This document shows positions 51,041-60,355 of a DNA stretch of 64,000 nt, piece by piece. The position numbers and the translations under genes were made by a program. This DNA is from an uncultured Lachnospiraceae bacterium (GTDB taxonomy: Bacteria > Bacillota > Clostridia > Lachnospirales > Lachnospiraceae). The notes beneath the pieces are model-generated. The model worked only from the letters and a program-made list of their open reading frames with translations, did no database searches and was not told the DNA's origin. The stretch covers positions 62,001 to 126,000 of the forward strand of contig CANQMR010000002.1 of NCBI GenBank assembly GCA_947625015.1. The letters are read 5' to 3'. The number at the start of each line of letters is the position of its first letter. The stretch's first letter is position 1.

Positions 51041-51553
51041 ATGTGGTATGTGATTCAGTCGCTAAATGGAGATGAGATGAATGTCTGTGAAAAATGTAGA
51101 CAGGCGGTACCCAAAGATGCGTACCGGGATTTTTTTGTGCCCATGTATGTCTGTATGCGGCGGTATCAGGGAGTGTGGAGCAAGGAACAAAAGGTTCTCT
51201 TTCCCGGTTATTTCTTTATTGATACAGAGCAGCCGGAGGTTGTAGAAAAAGCCCTGTCTGTTGTCGCCAGAATTGCAAAGCCGGTCTGTGTAGGGAAACA
51301 ATTTGTTCCTATCTTAGAAGAGGAACAGGATTTTTTAGAGGATATGATGGACGCCAGCCATATTATCCAGATGTCCACAGGCAACATTATTAATGGCGAG
51401 TTTGACATATACGAAGGCCCGCTTCAGGAAAAGGCAGCTTATTTAAAGAGGATTGACCGCCATAAACGGATTGCGGAGATGGAGGTCAGGCTGTTGGGAA
51501 AGCCGAGGCGAGTAAGGGTTGGATTGGAAATAGTGAAAAAGATTGCGGTGTAA
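51041..51553 (+). CDS. loaP: LoaP-type transcription antiterminator (NusG paralog)
   Basis: A 170-residue NusG-family protein. The N-terminal NGN domain (MWYVIQSLNGDE, then FVPMYVCMRR and LFPGYFFIDTE) is followed by a KOW-type end (PLQEKAAYLKRIDRHKRIAEMEVRLLG). GGAGG seven bases upstream fixes the start at 51041; the frame is open further upstream without support. LoaP proteins act on long polysaccharide or polyketide operons of Firmicutes, keeping RNA polymerase going past terminators after binding a leader RNA hairpin. Being first gene of the operon after the candidate invertible segment, it would pass any promoter switch on to all genes downstream. Confidence 0.9.
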   Translation: MWYVIQSLNGDEMNVCEKCRQAVPKDAYRDFFVPMYVCMRRYQGVWSKEQKVLFPGYFFIDTEQPEVVEKALSVVARIAKPVCVGKQFVPILEEEQDFLEDMMDASHIIQMSTGNIINGEFDIYEGPLQEKAAYLKRIDRHKRIAEMEVRLLGKPRRVRVGLEIVKKIAV

Positions 51554-51592
51554 AAGATTGATGGCAGTTGCAAAGATGGAGTGAAGTTAGAC

Positions 51593-52042
51593 ATGAAAGT
51601 TTGTCTGGTAGGTTCCAGTGGAGGACATTTAACACATTTATATATGCTAAAACCGTTCTGGCAGGATAAGGAGCGGTTCTGGGTAACTTTTGATAAAGCG
51701 GATGCAAGAAGTCTTTTAAAAGGAGAAAAAATGTATCCCTGTTATTACCCTACTAACCGGAATCTCTGGAATCTGATTCGCAATACCTTTGTAGCAATTA
51801 AGGTATTGTGGAAAGAAAAACCGGATTTGTTGATATCTTCCGGCGCAGCAGTGGCAGTTCCTTTCTTTTATCTGGCAAAGCTGATGGGAAAGAAGCTGGT
51901 ATATATTGAGGTTTTTGACCGGATTGATAAGCCGACTCTGACCGGAAAGCTGGTGTATCCGATTGTGGATCGGTTCATTGTGCAGTGGGAGGAAATGAAG
52001 CAGGTGTATCCTAAGGCTGTGAATCTGGGGAGTATTTTCTAA
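51593..52042 (+). CDS. Alg14-like glycosyltransferase subunit (PssD/CpsF type)
   Basis: About 149 residues from the ATG at 51593. The N-terminal VCLVGSSGGHLTHLYML is the Alg14/PssD signature, a hydrophobic stretch near 85-100 anchors it, and VYIEVFDRIDKPTLTGKLVYPI matches the family. Alg14-like proteins recruit the Alg13-like catalytic partner to the membrane. The partner gene follows directly. Together they add the second sugar to a lipid-linked primer, often galactose or N-acetylglucosamine. Confidence 0.9.
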   Translation: MKVCLVGSSGGHLTHLYMLKPFWQDKERFWVTFDKADARSLLKGEKMYPCYYPTNRNLWNLIRNTFVAIKVLWKEKPDLLISSGAAVAVPFFYLAKLMGKKLVYIEVFDRIDKPTLTGKLVYPIVDRFIVQWEEMKQVYPKAVNLGSIF

Positions 52043-52067
52043 AAGTTGCAGTGAAAGGATACATACA

Positions 52068-52565
52068 ATGATATTTGTGACAGTGGGAACTCATGAACAG
52101 CCCTTTGATCGTCTGATCAAAGAAATGGACAGGCTGAAGGGGAAGGGTGCAATAGAAGACGAAGTAATTATGCAGACTGGGTATAGCGCTTATGAAGCTA
52201 AGTATTGTAAATGGAGTAAATTAATTCCCTATGAAGAAATGGAGAGAAATATTGCAAATGCGGACATTGTAATCACGCATGGCGGACCAGCGAGTTTTAT
52301 TACACCGTTACAAATGGGGAAGATTCCTATTGTAGTACCAAGACAGAAGCAATTTGGGGAGCATGTCAACGACCATCAGTTGGAGTTTTGCCGACAGGTG
52401 GAGAGAAGGCTTGGAAATATTATCTTGGTGGAAGATGTTAGTAAGATAAATGAATACATAGAGCATTATAGTGAACATTGTAAAACACTACATTTGGATA
52501 TGAGTAATCATAATGGAACATTCAATGAGCAGTTAGAAATGATTGTTCGGGAGTTGGGAGTGTAA
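52068..52565 (+). CDS. Alg13-like glycosyltransferase catalytic subunit (PssE/CpsG type)
   Basis: A 165-residue GT28 C-terminal-like enzyme: IFVTVGTHEQPFDRLIKEMD at the start and the donor-binding loop ITHGGPASFITPLQMGKIPIVVPR near 74-98 are diagnostic. It acts with the preceding Alg14-like protein at the cytoplasmic membrane face. AAAGGA lies about ten bases before the ATG. Confidence 0.92.
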   Translation: MIFVTVGTHEQPFDRLIKEMDRLKGKGAIEDEVIMQTGYSAYEAKYCKWSKLIPYEEMERNIANADIVITHGGPASFITPLQMGKIPIVVPRQKQFGEHVNDHQLEFCRQVERRLGNIILVEDVSKINEYIEHYSEHCKTLHLDMSNHNGTFNEQLEMIVRELGV

Positions 52566-52567
52566 GG

Positions 52568-53674
52568 ATGCCGAGGGTTGGAATATTGTCTATGCAGAGG
52601 ATATTGAATTATGGTTCCTTCTTGCAGGCATATGGATTGAAAAGCATATTGGAGGAACTGGGCTGTGATGTGGAATTTGTGGATTATCACCCGGGAAAAT
52701 GTCTGCTTCCTGTAGAAAACGAAAGTGGAATTTCGCGAAAGCTTGCAAAAGGTATAGAGGTGTTAAAACAAAAAGCACCGATTACAGAAAAGATTCGCTT
52801 TATTCAATATAAAAGACAATACGCGGCAAAATATTACCCTTATCTTGGAATTGATGACAAGATGAACTATGTACCGGAACTTGATGTTTTGGTAATTGGT
52901 AGTGATGAGGTCTTTAACTGTGTACAGTCCAATACTAATGTAGGGTTTTCTCCTGAGTTGTTTGGTGATGGACATCATGCAAAGAAGCTGATAAGTTATG
53001 CAGCTTCTTTTGGAAATACAACCATAGAAAAGTTGGAAAAATATGGTGTGAGAGAAACGATTTCTAATTTGCTTGAAGGTTTTGATTCACTGTCAGTAAG
53101 AGATAGTAATAGTGGAAGCATTGTTGAAGAACTGACGGGCAAACAACCAGAATATCATTTTGATCCGGTTCTGGTGTATGGCTTTATCGGTAGGTGTAAA
53201 GAAATACCGCAAAGTGTAGGATATTCCAGTTACATGATTGTATATGGTTATTCCGGCAGATTCAGTAAGGAAGAGTGTAGAACAATCCGGGCATATGCAA
53301 CCCAAAAGGGGTTGAAGATACTATGCATTGGTGGCGTGCAGAGGTGCTGTGACAGATTTATTGACTGTTCACCTTTTGAAGTGATCGCTTATTTTCAACA
53401 TGCGGATTGTGTTGTGACGGACACATTTCATGGAACAATTTTGTCTGTGATAACAAAAAGGCGGTTTGGGGTTTTTGTAAGAAGACAAGGATATGGAAAT
53501 GGCGAGAAGTTAGAGGATCTTCTTGCAAGATTGAAATTAGGCGAAAGAGAGATATCAAATATAGAAATGTTGAATAATGTTTTAGCCTCTTCAGTGAATT
53601 ATAAGGAAACAGAATTAATTATAGAGACGGCTAGAAAAAATGCTTATGCGTACTTAAATGGAATGTTGGTGTAA
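52568..53674 (+). CDS. Polysaccharide pyruvyl transferase family protein
   Basis: A 368-residue GT-B-like enzyme that would add a pyruvate ketal, or a related modification, to a sugar. It shows the family start VGILSMQRILNYGSFLQAYGLKSIL, VIGSDEVFNC near 113-122, and CVVTDTFHGTILSVI near 282-296. It begins 2 bp after the Alg13-like gene and is followed 2 bp later by an FrhB-like protein. This pairing is common in Firmicutes and Bacteroides polysaccharide loci and its chemistry is not settled. Confidence 0.88.
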   Translation: MPRVGILSMQRILNYGSFLQAYGLKSILEELGCDVEFVDYHPGKCLLPVENESGISRKLAKGIEVLKQKAPITEKIRFIQYKRQYAAKYYPYLGIDDKMNYVPELDVLVIGSDEVFNCVQSNTNVGFSPELFGDGHHAKKLISYAASFGNTTIEKLEKYGVRETISNLLEGFDSLSVRDSNSGSIVEELTGKQPEYHFDPVLVYGFIGRCKEIPQSVGYSSYMIVYGYSGRFSKEECRTIRAYATQKGLKILCIGGVQRCCDRFIDCSPFEVIAYFQHADCVVTDTFHGTILSVITKRRFGVFVRRQGYGNGEKLEDLLARLKLGEREISNIEMLNNVLASSVNYKETELIIETARKNAYAYLNGMLV

Positions 53675-53676
53675 AA

Positions 53677-54855
53677 ATGCAGAATGTATCAGAAATAAAA
53701 CATGAAAAATGCTATGGCTGCGGTGCTTGTGAAGGGTGTCCTATGGAGGCTGTAAAGTTAAAGGAAGATAAATTTGGGTTTCGTTATCCGCATGTTGACA
53801 AAGAAAAATGTACTGCTTGCGGAGCCTGTTTAAGAGGATGTCCGGTGTTATATAAAGGGAACAATCAGCAGGGCCAGACAGCATATGCAGCCAGGAGCCG
53901 TAATCAGAAGGTGCTTAGTATGTCCTCTTCTGGCGGATTAGGATATGAAATTGGGCGTTGGATGATAAAAAAAGGCGGTATGGTGTGCGGTGCGGCATGG
54001 GATAAGGATTTGTTGGTTAAACATGTTGTTATAAATGATGAGAGAGAGCTGGATAAGATTCAGGGTTCTAAATATGTGCAGAGCAAATGTGACGGTGTTT
54101 ATACTGAGATTGTGAATTTATTAAAGAGCGGATATCCGGTATTGTTTGTTGGAACCCCTTGTCAGGTGGCGGCAGTAAAGATGGCAGCAGATGGATATGA
54201 GGATTATTTATACACGATGGATATTATTTGTCATGGAGTGCCTAACCAGAAAATGTTTAAAGAATATTTGGAGATGTTAGGAAAAAAATATTCCGGAAAA
54301 GTAATAGAATTTTCTTTTCGAGACAAACAAAGAGGATGGGGAACAGTAGGAAAAGCAAAGATAAAAACAGACAAAAAAATGTTTTCCTTACCAATCTATA
54401 AAACAGAGCAATCCTATTATTATTATTATTTACGGGGTTTTTTGTCCAGACAGAGTTGTTATGCCTGTCCATTTGCGAGCAGAGAACGGGTAGGAGACAT
54501 TACCATTGGCGATTACTGGGGAATAGAAAGTGTTCATCCGGAAATCAAAGATATAGAAAAAGGAATTTCTCTAATGATATGTAATACTGAAAAGGGGAAG
54601 AAAATTATTCAGGAATTGTCTGGAATTGAAATGGTAAAGACAGATTTGGATAAAGCATGTAGGTATAACGGGCAATTAGTAAAGCCTCAGGGATATGATG
54701 AAAAGAGGGAAGAACTGATGCAGTTATATATTGACGGTGGCTGGAAAAGCATAGAGGAAAGATTTGATAAAAATATTGGTGTGAGGCGATATGCGGACAG
54801 GGTAAAGGCAATGGTTCCGAGGTGGGTTGTAAGAAAAATAAAGCAGAATAGATAA
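53677..54855 (+). CDS. Ferredoxin / FrhB-FdhB C-terminal domain protein
   Basis: A 392-residue protein with two 4Fe-4S ferredoxin motifs in the first 60 residues (CYGCGACEGCP and CTACGACLRGCP) and a Coenzyme F420 hydrogenase/dehydrogenase beta-type domain (FVGTPCQVAAV, DIICHGVPNQKMF, CYACPFASRERVGDITIGDYWG). Since methanogen cofactors are not expected here, it probably reduces some other substrate in polysaccharide modification. The tight coupling to the pyruvyl transferase suggests a joint reaction; what it is cannot be read. Confidence 0.88.
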   Translation: MQNVSEIKHEKCYGCGACEGCPMEAVKLKEDKFGFRYPHVDKEKCTACGACLRGCPVLYKGNNQQGQTAYAARSRNQKVLSMSSSGGLGYEIGRWMIKKGGMVCGAAWDKDLLVKHVVINDERELDKIQGSKYVQSKCDGVYTEIVNLLKSGYPVLFVGTPCQVAAVKMAADGYEDYLYTMDIICHGVPNQKMFKEYLEMLGKKYSGKVIEFSFRDKQRGWGTVGKAKIKTDKKMFSLPIYKTEQSYYYYYLRGFLSRQSCYACPFASRERVGDITIGDYWGIESVHPEIKDIEKGISLMICNTEKGKKIIQELSGIEMVKTDLDKACRYNGQLVKPQGYDEKREELMQLYIDGGWKSIEERFDKNIGVRRYADRVKAMVPRWVVRKIKQNR

Positions 54856-54907
54856 TTGATAAAAAAGAAATTTTTAGACTAGAAATAGACTGTGTCGAGG
54901 TTCATCA

Positions 54908-56929
54908 ATGAATAATAAAATAAAACGTTATTATAGATTAAAGAAAAATACAAAAAATGACGAGACAGGATTGAAGTTGTGTCAGTTGAAAAATATATTG
55001 GCTTCATATAGATATGTCTCTTTTGATATATTTGATACATTGTTGAAAAGAGATGTACAATTTCCAACAGATGTATTTGATATAGTTGAGCGGGATTATA
55101 ATTGTTTGCATGAATATAAAAATATACAGGGCTTTAAAGAAGAAAGGATAGTTGCAGAGAAAAATGCAAGAAAGAATAGTCATTCGGAGGAAGTAAATTT
55201 AAATACTATTTATCAGAATATATTGTCATATTCCAAAAGTGAAAAAGAAGAATTAAGGGCATTAGAGAAAAAAATAGAATATGAAATTTGCACGCCGCAT
55301 TTGCCAATGGTGGAGATGTATAAATATTGCATCGAGCAGGGAAAAAAGGTTTATTTGACTTCAGATATGTATTTGGATGAAACGCTTATTCAAAATATGC
55401 TTATTAAGTGCGGAATATATGAATATAACACATTATACTTGTCCAGCACCTATGGAAAGACAAAAAAAACAGGAAATCTATTTGAGTGTTTGTTGGAACA
55501 AGAAGCAATTAAGGCAGAAGATTTAATTCATATTGGTGATTCTATATATTCGGATATGAAAGTTCCTGGCGAAAAGGGAATAAAAACATTTTTAATCCCG
55601 AGAAATATTGTTTATGACACACGATGTATGCCAAAATGGAACAACACATTAAATAATAATATTTTATTGTCATTTATAAATAACCGGATTAATTATAATG
55701 AAGACAATTTTTATAAATTTGGGTATGATTCATTCGGGGTATTATTGTGGGGGTTTTCAAAATGGCTTTTAAAAGAAATGCAAGCGAAACATATATCGAA
55801 AGTGTATTTTTTTTCCAGAGACGGATGGATTATGAAAAAAGCATTTGATCTTGTAAATAGTTCAAACAGTAATATTTCATCTTATTACTTAGAAGTCTCC
55901 AGACGAAGTCTGAAAGTGCCTCTTCTTTGGAAACAGTGTACCTTAAATAATGTGGTGCAGAATTTATCTGCGATTTCGATTATAAAGATAACTAGTTTGT
56001 TTGCAGGGATGGGATTAGATATTCGGAAATACGATAAGCTAATAAAAAAATTTGGCTTTGATAATAACACATATTTTGAACGGAGTGATATTTTAGAGAA
56101 TAAAGAAGTTAACCAATTATTTGAAATGGTTAAAGAAGATGTATATATAAATTCCAAATTGGAATATGAAAGTATTAGTAAATATTTGTACCAACAAAAA
56201 GTTTTTGGAAATATTGCAGTGGTTGATATTGGATGGAGTGGAGGGATGCAAAGAAATCTGATTGAAATACTTCGAAATATGGACGCAAAGGCAGAAGTAA
56301 CGGGATATTATATGGGAATTACAAGGCATTACAAACGCCAAATGCAAAAAAATAAAATGAATATGAAAGGATACATATTCGATTATGCACATGATGCTGT
56401 TCCCGTTGAGAAACATCGTGGATTTGTCGGTCTCTTTGAAACATTTTTTTTAGAGCAAAAGGGATCGGTTATGAAATATGAATATAACATGGAAACAAAT
56501 AATGTAAAAGTTATTAGATATCCTTATGAGTATATAGTCAATAATGAACCTAATTCCGAAATCAAAAAAATAGAAAAATTGCAAGAGGGAGCGCTTGATT
56601 TTATTAAGTGTGTTGAAAAATCAGATTATTTGAAAAATATGAGAATATCATCAAGTGATTCTTTTGAGAATATAATGCGTTATTGCGGACAACCCACATC
56701 TGTGGAATTGGAAATGTTTGCAAATTTTCATTTTTATGATGAAGATAATGTTTCATATCTTGCAAAACCGAAGATGTCATTGATAAGATATTTTTTTCAT
56801 ATTAGACAATTAAGAACAGATTTATATTTTAGTGGATGGAAAATCGGATTTTTAAGGAAATTATTTAAATTTAATTTTCCATTTTATCAAATGAAACAGA
56901 TAAAAGATATGAGGTTGAATAAAAGGTGA
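54908..56929 (+). CDS. HAD-hydrolase domain fused to a large uncharacterised region
   Basis: A 673-residue protein. Residues of about 30-245 are a HAD-type phosphatase domain with SFDIFDTLLKR (nucleophile Asp), YLTSDMYLDE, and HIGDSIYSDMKVPGEKGI (motif IV acids), matching the COG5610-type hydrolases of polysaccharide loci. The remaining about 420 residues include FGVLLWGFSKWLLKEMQ, a VYFFSRDGWIMKKAF stretch that again resembles a phosphatase or transferase core, and VVDIGWSGGMQRNLIEIL. I do not recognise this second part; it may be a transferase acting with the phosphatase. The gene is strongly AT-rich. Confidence 0.75.
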   Translation: MNNKIKRYYRLKKNTKNDETGLKLCQLKNILASYRYVSFDIFDTLLKRDVQFPTDVFDIVERDYNCLHEYKNIQGFKEERIVAEKNARKNSHSEEVNLNTIYQNILSYSKSEKEELRALEKKIEYEICTPHLPMVEMYKYCIEQGKKVYLTSDMYLDETLIQNMLIKCGIYEYNTLYLSSTYGKTKKTGNLFECLLEQEAIKAEDLIHIGDSIYSDMKVPGEKGIKTFLIPRNIVYDTRCMPKWNNTLNNNILLSFINNRINYNEDNFYKFGYDSFGVLLWGFSKWLLKEMQAKHISKVYFFSRDGWIMKKAFDLVNSSNSNISSYYLEVSRRSLKVPLLWKQCTLNNVVQNLSAISIIKITSLFAGMGLDIRKYDKLIKKFGFDNNTYFERSDILENKEVNQLFEMVKEDVYINSKLEYESISKYLYQQKVFGNIAVVDIGWSGGMQRNLIEILRNMDAKAEVTGYYMGITRHYKRQMQKNKMNMKGYIFDYAHDAVPVEKHRGFVGLFETFFLEQKGSVMKYEYNMETNNVKVIRYPYEYIVNNEPNSEIKKIEKLQEGALDFIKCVEKSDYLKNMRISSSDSFENIMRYCGQPTSVELEMFANFHFYDEDNVSYLAKPKMSLIRYFFHIRQLRTDLYFSGWKIGFLRKLFKFNFPFYQMKQIKDMRLNKR

Positions 56930-56935
56930 AGTGGC

Positions 56936-58018
56936 ATGAAGGTTTTAGTCATTAATACATGTGGCATCGCAGTTGGTGGTATTACAACAAATATGTTGGA
57001 GTATATCAACGCATTGTCAGATAGTAATATATTGTTTGATGTGTTGGTTACAGTCTATTATGAGGAAGATGTGATATTAAAATTTAAAGAATTGGGTTGC
57101 GGAATTGTTAGTATGCCAAATCGGAAAAAAAATCCGTTGGGTTATGCGGCGAAGCTGAATAAATTTATTAAAGAAACCAGGTATGATGTTATACACGTTC
57201 ATGGAAATTCTGCAACTATGGCACTTGAGTTATTGATTGCTAAAAGAAATGGGATTCCTACAAGAATTGCACATTGTCATAATAATGTTTGTGGACATCC
57301 ATTTCTACATAAAATATTGAATCCGGTTTTCAAATCATCATATACAATAGCATTGGCTTGTTCTAAAAAAGCGGGAGAATGGATTTTTGGAAAAGAAAAT
57401 TTTCAGGTGTTGCATAATGCAATAAATATTAAGAAATACAATTTTAGTGAATCTGTTCGAACTGAATATAGAAAAAAATTAGGAATAAAAGATGAATTAG
57501 TTATTGGGCATGTTGGCTCATTTAATAAACAGAAAAATCATGAGGTAGTTATTAATGTTTTTGCAGAAGTTGAAAAAGTGGAAAATGCAAAACTGCTTCT
57601 TATAGGCGAGGGAGAATTAAGAAAAGAATGTATAAAAAAAGTACATGAACTTGGATTAAAAGAAAAAGTTTTATTTTTAGGTATAAGAAATGATGTAGAA
57701 AAGATTATGCAGGCTATGGATGTTTTTTTGTTTCCTTCGCGTTGGGAAGGTCTGGGTATTGTATTAGTTGAGGCACAGGCGGTTGGATTGCCTTGTATAG
57801 TATCTAATGTGGTGCCTAAAGAGGTGAAATGCACAGAAAATATTGAATATGTAAACTTGAACGAAGGTGTAAGCGTGTGGGCGAATAGAGTGTTGAATGC
57901 TTTTTGTGGTAACAGAACAGAAACATCAAAAGTAGCTTGTGAAAGCCTAAAAAAACGTGGGTATTGTATTGATAAGGAAGCATGGAAATTAGAAAAAATA
58001 TATAGAGGAATACTTTGA
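56936..58018 (+). CDS. Family 4 (GT-B) glycosyltransferase
   Basis: A 360-residue retaining-type GT4 enzyme. The N-terminal glycine-rich loop GIAVGGITTNMLEYINAL binds the acceptor side, VIHVHGNSA follows, and the donor site has VIGHVGSFNKQKNHEV and FPSRWEGLGIVLVEAQAVGLPCI with the EX7E-type acidic pair. It transfers a hexose or similar sugar to the lipid-linked repeat unit. The start is 6 bp after the previous stop. Confidence 0.92.
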   Translation: MKVLVINTCGIAVGGITTNMLEYINALSDSNILFDVLVTVYYEEDVILKFKELGCGIVSMPNRKKNPLGYAAKLNKFIKETRYDVIHVHGNSATMALELLIAKRNGIPTRIAHCHNNVCGHPFLHKILNPVFKSSYTIALACSKKAGEWIFGKENFQVLHNAINIKKYNFSESVRTEYRKKLGIKDELVIGHVGSFNKQKNHEVVINVFAEVEKVENAKLLLIGEGELRKECIKKVHELGLKEKVLFLGIRNDVEKIMQAMDVFLFPSRWEGLGIVLVEAQAVGLPCIVSNVVPKEVKCTENIEYVNLNEGVSVWANRVLNAFCGNRTETSKVACESLKKRGYCIDKEAWKLEKIYRGIL

Positions 58019-58054
58019 TTTTTAATAAAAGGGTTGAATTGAGAGGATAAAATA

Positions 58055-59332
58055 ATGAGCATTACTATATATGGATTAGTATGTTTAACATTAGTGGCAA
58101 TAGCATTATATAAAAATAATGCCAATATGATGTTGGCGCTTTTAATATTAGGAATGAATTTTCAATCAGCATCTGTTTTTGTACTAAATGGACAAGGAGT
58201 AGGATTTCAATTAGTAATATCCACAATATTTATGCTATGGATATTTTTTTATTCTAATATATTTCAAAAAGGGAAATTGATAATTGTAAGAAGTTACGAA
58301 AAACAGAAGTTTTCAATAGTAGCAGCTCTTTTTTTGGGTATTTACTGTGTTATAGTGACAAAGAAGATGAGTATTAATTATGAAAATAGTTTTATTATAT
58401 TGTATCTTTTACAGTTTTTAATTTATATTTCCTGTTATGTAAGTATGTGGTTTGTACATAAAAGATATAGCTATATGGATATAGACAAAATTATGACTAT
58501 GGTAATTACAGTTATATGTGTAATAGGGATAATTCAATTAGTAACTACAGTAAATATATTTCCCAAAAATGTTATTTTAGAAACATTTATATATACAAAA
58601 GACACCCGGTCCGCATATTATACTACAAATTATTATCCGAGATTGTTTTCAGTGTTTATGGAGCCAAGTTACTGTGCGGCTTTTTTGGTAGGATCGTTTT
58701 ATTATATTATATCAAAGGAAAAATTAGATAAATATTGTGTACGATTGGCAATTGTCTTACTAGTGGAAATTCTTCTTACATTTTCGTCTACAGCATACGG
58801 AGCTTTTTTTGTTACGGGGCTTATATATTTAGCGTTGTGTAAAAACAAAAAAGCGTTAAAATGGTTGATCCCATTGGCAATTGTAATGGGAATGTTGTTG
58901 TTAGCCACAGGCGTATTGCAGCAGATGCTAAATGATGTGATTTTCAGCAAGGGAACAAGCGGTTCGGGTGTTACTCGTGCAGGATGGGACAGACATGCAA
59001 TGACTGTCTTTCAGGAGAATCCTTGGTTTGGCGTGGGTTATAAGGGAGTCAGAGGCTCTCATTTGTATACATCAATTTTAGGACAGCTTGGGATTGTAGG
59101 AACGACATTATATGTTCTTATGATTTTGCCTTTAATAATCGCTGGCTTGAAAAGCAAACGGACTACTTCGGCTGCATTATTTTTGATAGGTTCTATTATA
59201 TCGCAGTTAATTGCACTTCCAGATTTGGATTTTTGTGTGTTTTGGGAGGGGATGTATATTATGGCTTTGATGCTGGGAATGGCGAAAGGAGAATCAGGAT
59301 ATGAATCTGTCAATAATAATTCCGGTATATAA
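58055..59332 (+). CDS. O-antigen polymerase-like protein (Wzy type)
   Basis: A 425-residue membrane protein with about eleven hydrophobic segments and a Wzy/O-antigen ligase region. Signature pieces are FSVFMEPSYCAAFLVGSFYY (a proline/serine motif common in Wzy), a long extracytoplasmic loop, and GWDRHAMTVFQENPWFGVGYKGVRGSHLYTS, typical of the Wzy_C/ligase family. It would polymerise repeat units on the outer face after flipping by the protein at 61268. The start of the next gene lies 32 bp inside its 3' end. Confidence 0.82.
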   Translation: MSITIYGLVCLTLVAIALYKNNANMMLALLILGMNFQSASVFVLNGQGVGFQLVISTIFMLWIFFYSNIFQKGKLIIVRSYEKQKFSIVAALFLGIYCVIVTKKMSINYENSFIILYLLQFLIYISCYVSMWFVHKRYSYMDIDKIMTMVITVICVIGIIQLVTTVNIFPKNVILETFIYTKDTRSAYYTTNYYPRLFSVFMEPSYCAAFLVGSFYYIISKEKLDKYCVRLAIVLLVEILLTFSSTAYGAFFVTGLIYLALCKNKKALKWLIPLAIVMGMLLLATGVLQQMLNDVIFSKGTSGSGVTRAGWDRHAMTVFQENPWFGVGYKGVRGSHLYTSILGQLGIVGTTLYVLMILPLIIAGLKSKRTTSAALFLIGSIISQLIALPDLDFCVFWEGMYIMALMLGMAKGESGYESVNNNSGI

Positions 59333-60338
59333 CGCAGAGAAATACCTTAAGCGCTGTTTGAACAGTATAGTAGAGCAACTAAAGGATGGTACGGAACTGA
59401 TTTTAATTGATGATGGCTCTTCAGATACCAGTTCCCGGATTTGTGACCATTATGCAGACAGATATGCCGGAATTAAGGTAGAACATCAGGAAAATGCCGG
59501 CGAAGGGGCAGCCCGAAACAGAGGAATGGAACTGGCAGAAGGTGACTGGATTACCTTTATAGATGCAGATGATTATGTGTCCGATTGTTTTGTGGATACA
59601 TTACAAAAATACATATCACAGGATTTGGATCTGATTCTGTTTGAATATGTGGAGGCAGATGGAACAGAAAGTATAAGACATAGTCGAAGCATAGAGGAAA
59701 AAGCCAACTATTATGATGAAAGTGACAGAGAGGCATTTATATGTGCGAATTTTATGGCAAGGGATATTGTAGAGACCTGCAATTTTAATATGCGTTCGGT
59801 TTGGGCAAAGGCATACCGGCGAAAACAATTATTAGAAAATCAGATTTGCTTTGTACCTGAAGTTAAAGTTGGAGAAGATATGCTTTTTACTTTAATGGTT
59901 TACAACAATTTTAATCGTGCAGCATGTGTATCAGTTCCAGTCTATAATTATTTTTTTAGAAACGAAGACTCTGTGACCAATCAGTATAAACCGGATTTTG
60001 AGAATATTGTGCAATCCTATGTCGGCGCAATTGTGCCTTGGTTAGAGCAATATCCGCAGTATGAAGCTTACCATGCGGCGTACCGCATGAATGATATTAT
60101 TTTATATATAAAATATGATTTTTTTCATAATAAAAATACGGAAGATAAAAAAAATCTCCATAAACGAATGAAAAGAATATTAGTGAATGGTGATTATAAG
60201 ACATATTACCAGCTTGCAAAGGAGAGACGGCTTTTGGCTGAATTTTATGGTTTAAGTAAGAGAATCGTATTCTGGCTTGCCCTGCATGGTTATTTTAGCT
60301 TATTAAGGACAATCGCATACATAAAATACGGAGCATAG
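59301..60338 (+). CDS. Family 2 glycosyltransferase
   Basis: A 345-residue GT2 enzyme with IIIPVYNAEKYLKRCLNS at the start, IDDGSSD at about 37-43, ENAGEGAARNRGM and the metal-binding FIDADDYV near 90-97. AAAGGAG nine bases before the ATG supports the start, which overlaps the polymerase gene by 32 bp. The C-terminal 110 residues are helical and basic. It adds one sugar of the repeat unit. Confidence 0.92.
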   Translation: MNLSIIIPVYNAEKYLKRCLNSIVEQLKDGTELILIDDGSSDTSSRICDHYADRYAGIKVEHQENAGEGAARNRGMELAEGDWITFIDADDYVSDCFVDTLQKYISQDLDLILFEYVEADGTESIRHSRSIEEKANYYDESDREAFICANFMARDIVETCNFNMRSVWAKAYRRKQLLENQICFVPEVKVGEDMLFTLMVYNNFNRAACVSVPVYNYFFRNEDSVTNQYKPDFENIVQSYVGAIVPWLEQYPQYEAYHAAYRMNDIILYIKYDFFHNKNTEDKKNLHKRMKRILVNGDYKTYYQLAKERRLLAEFYGLSKRIVFWLALHGYFSLLRTIAYIKYGA

Positions 60339-60355
60339 TTAGGAGGATAAGGAAG

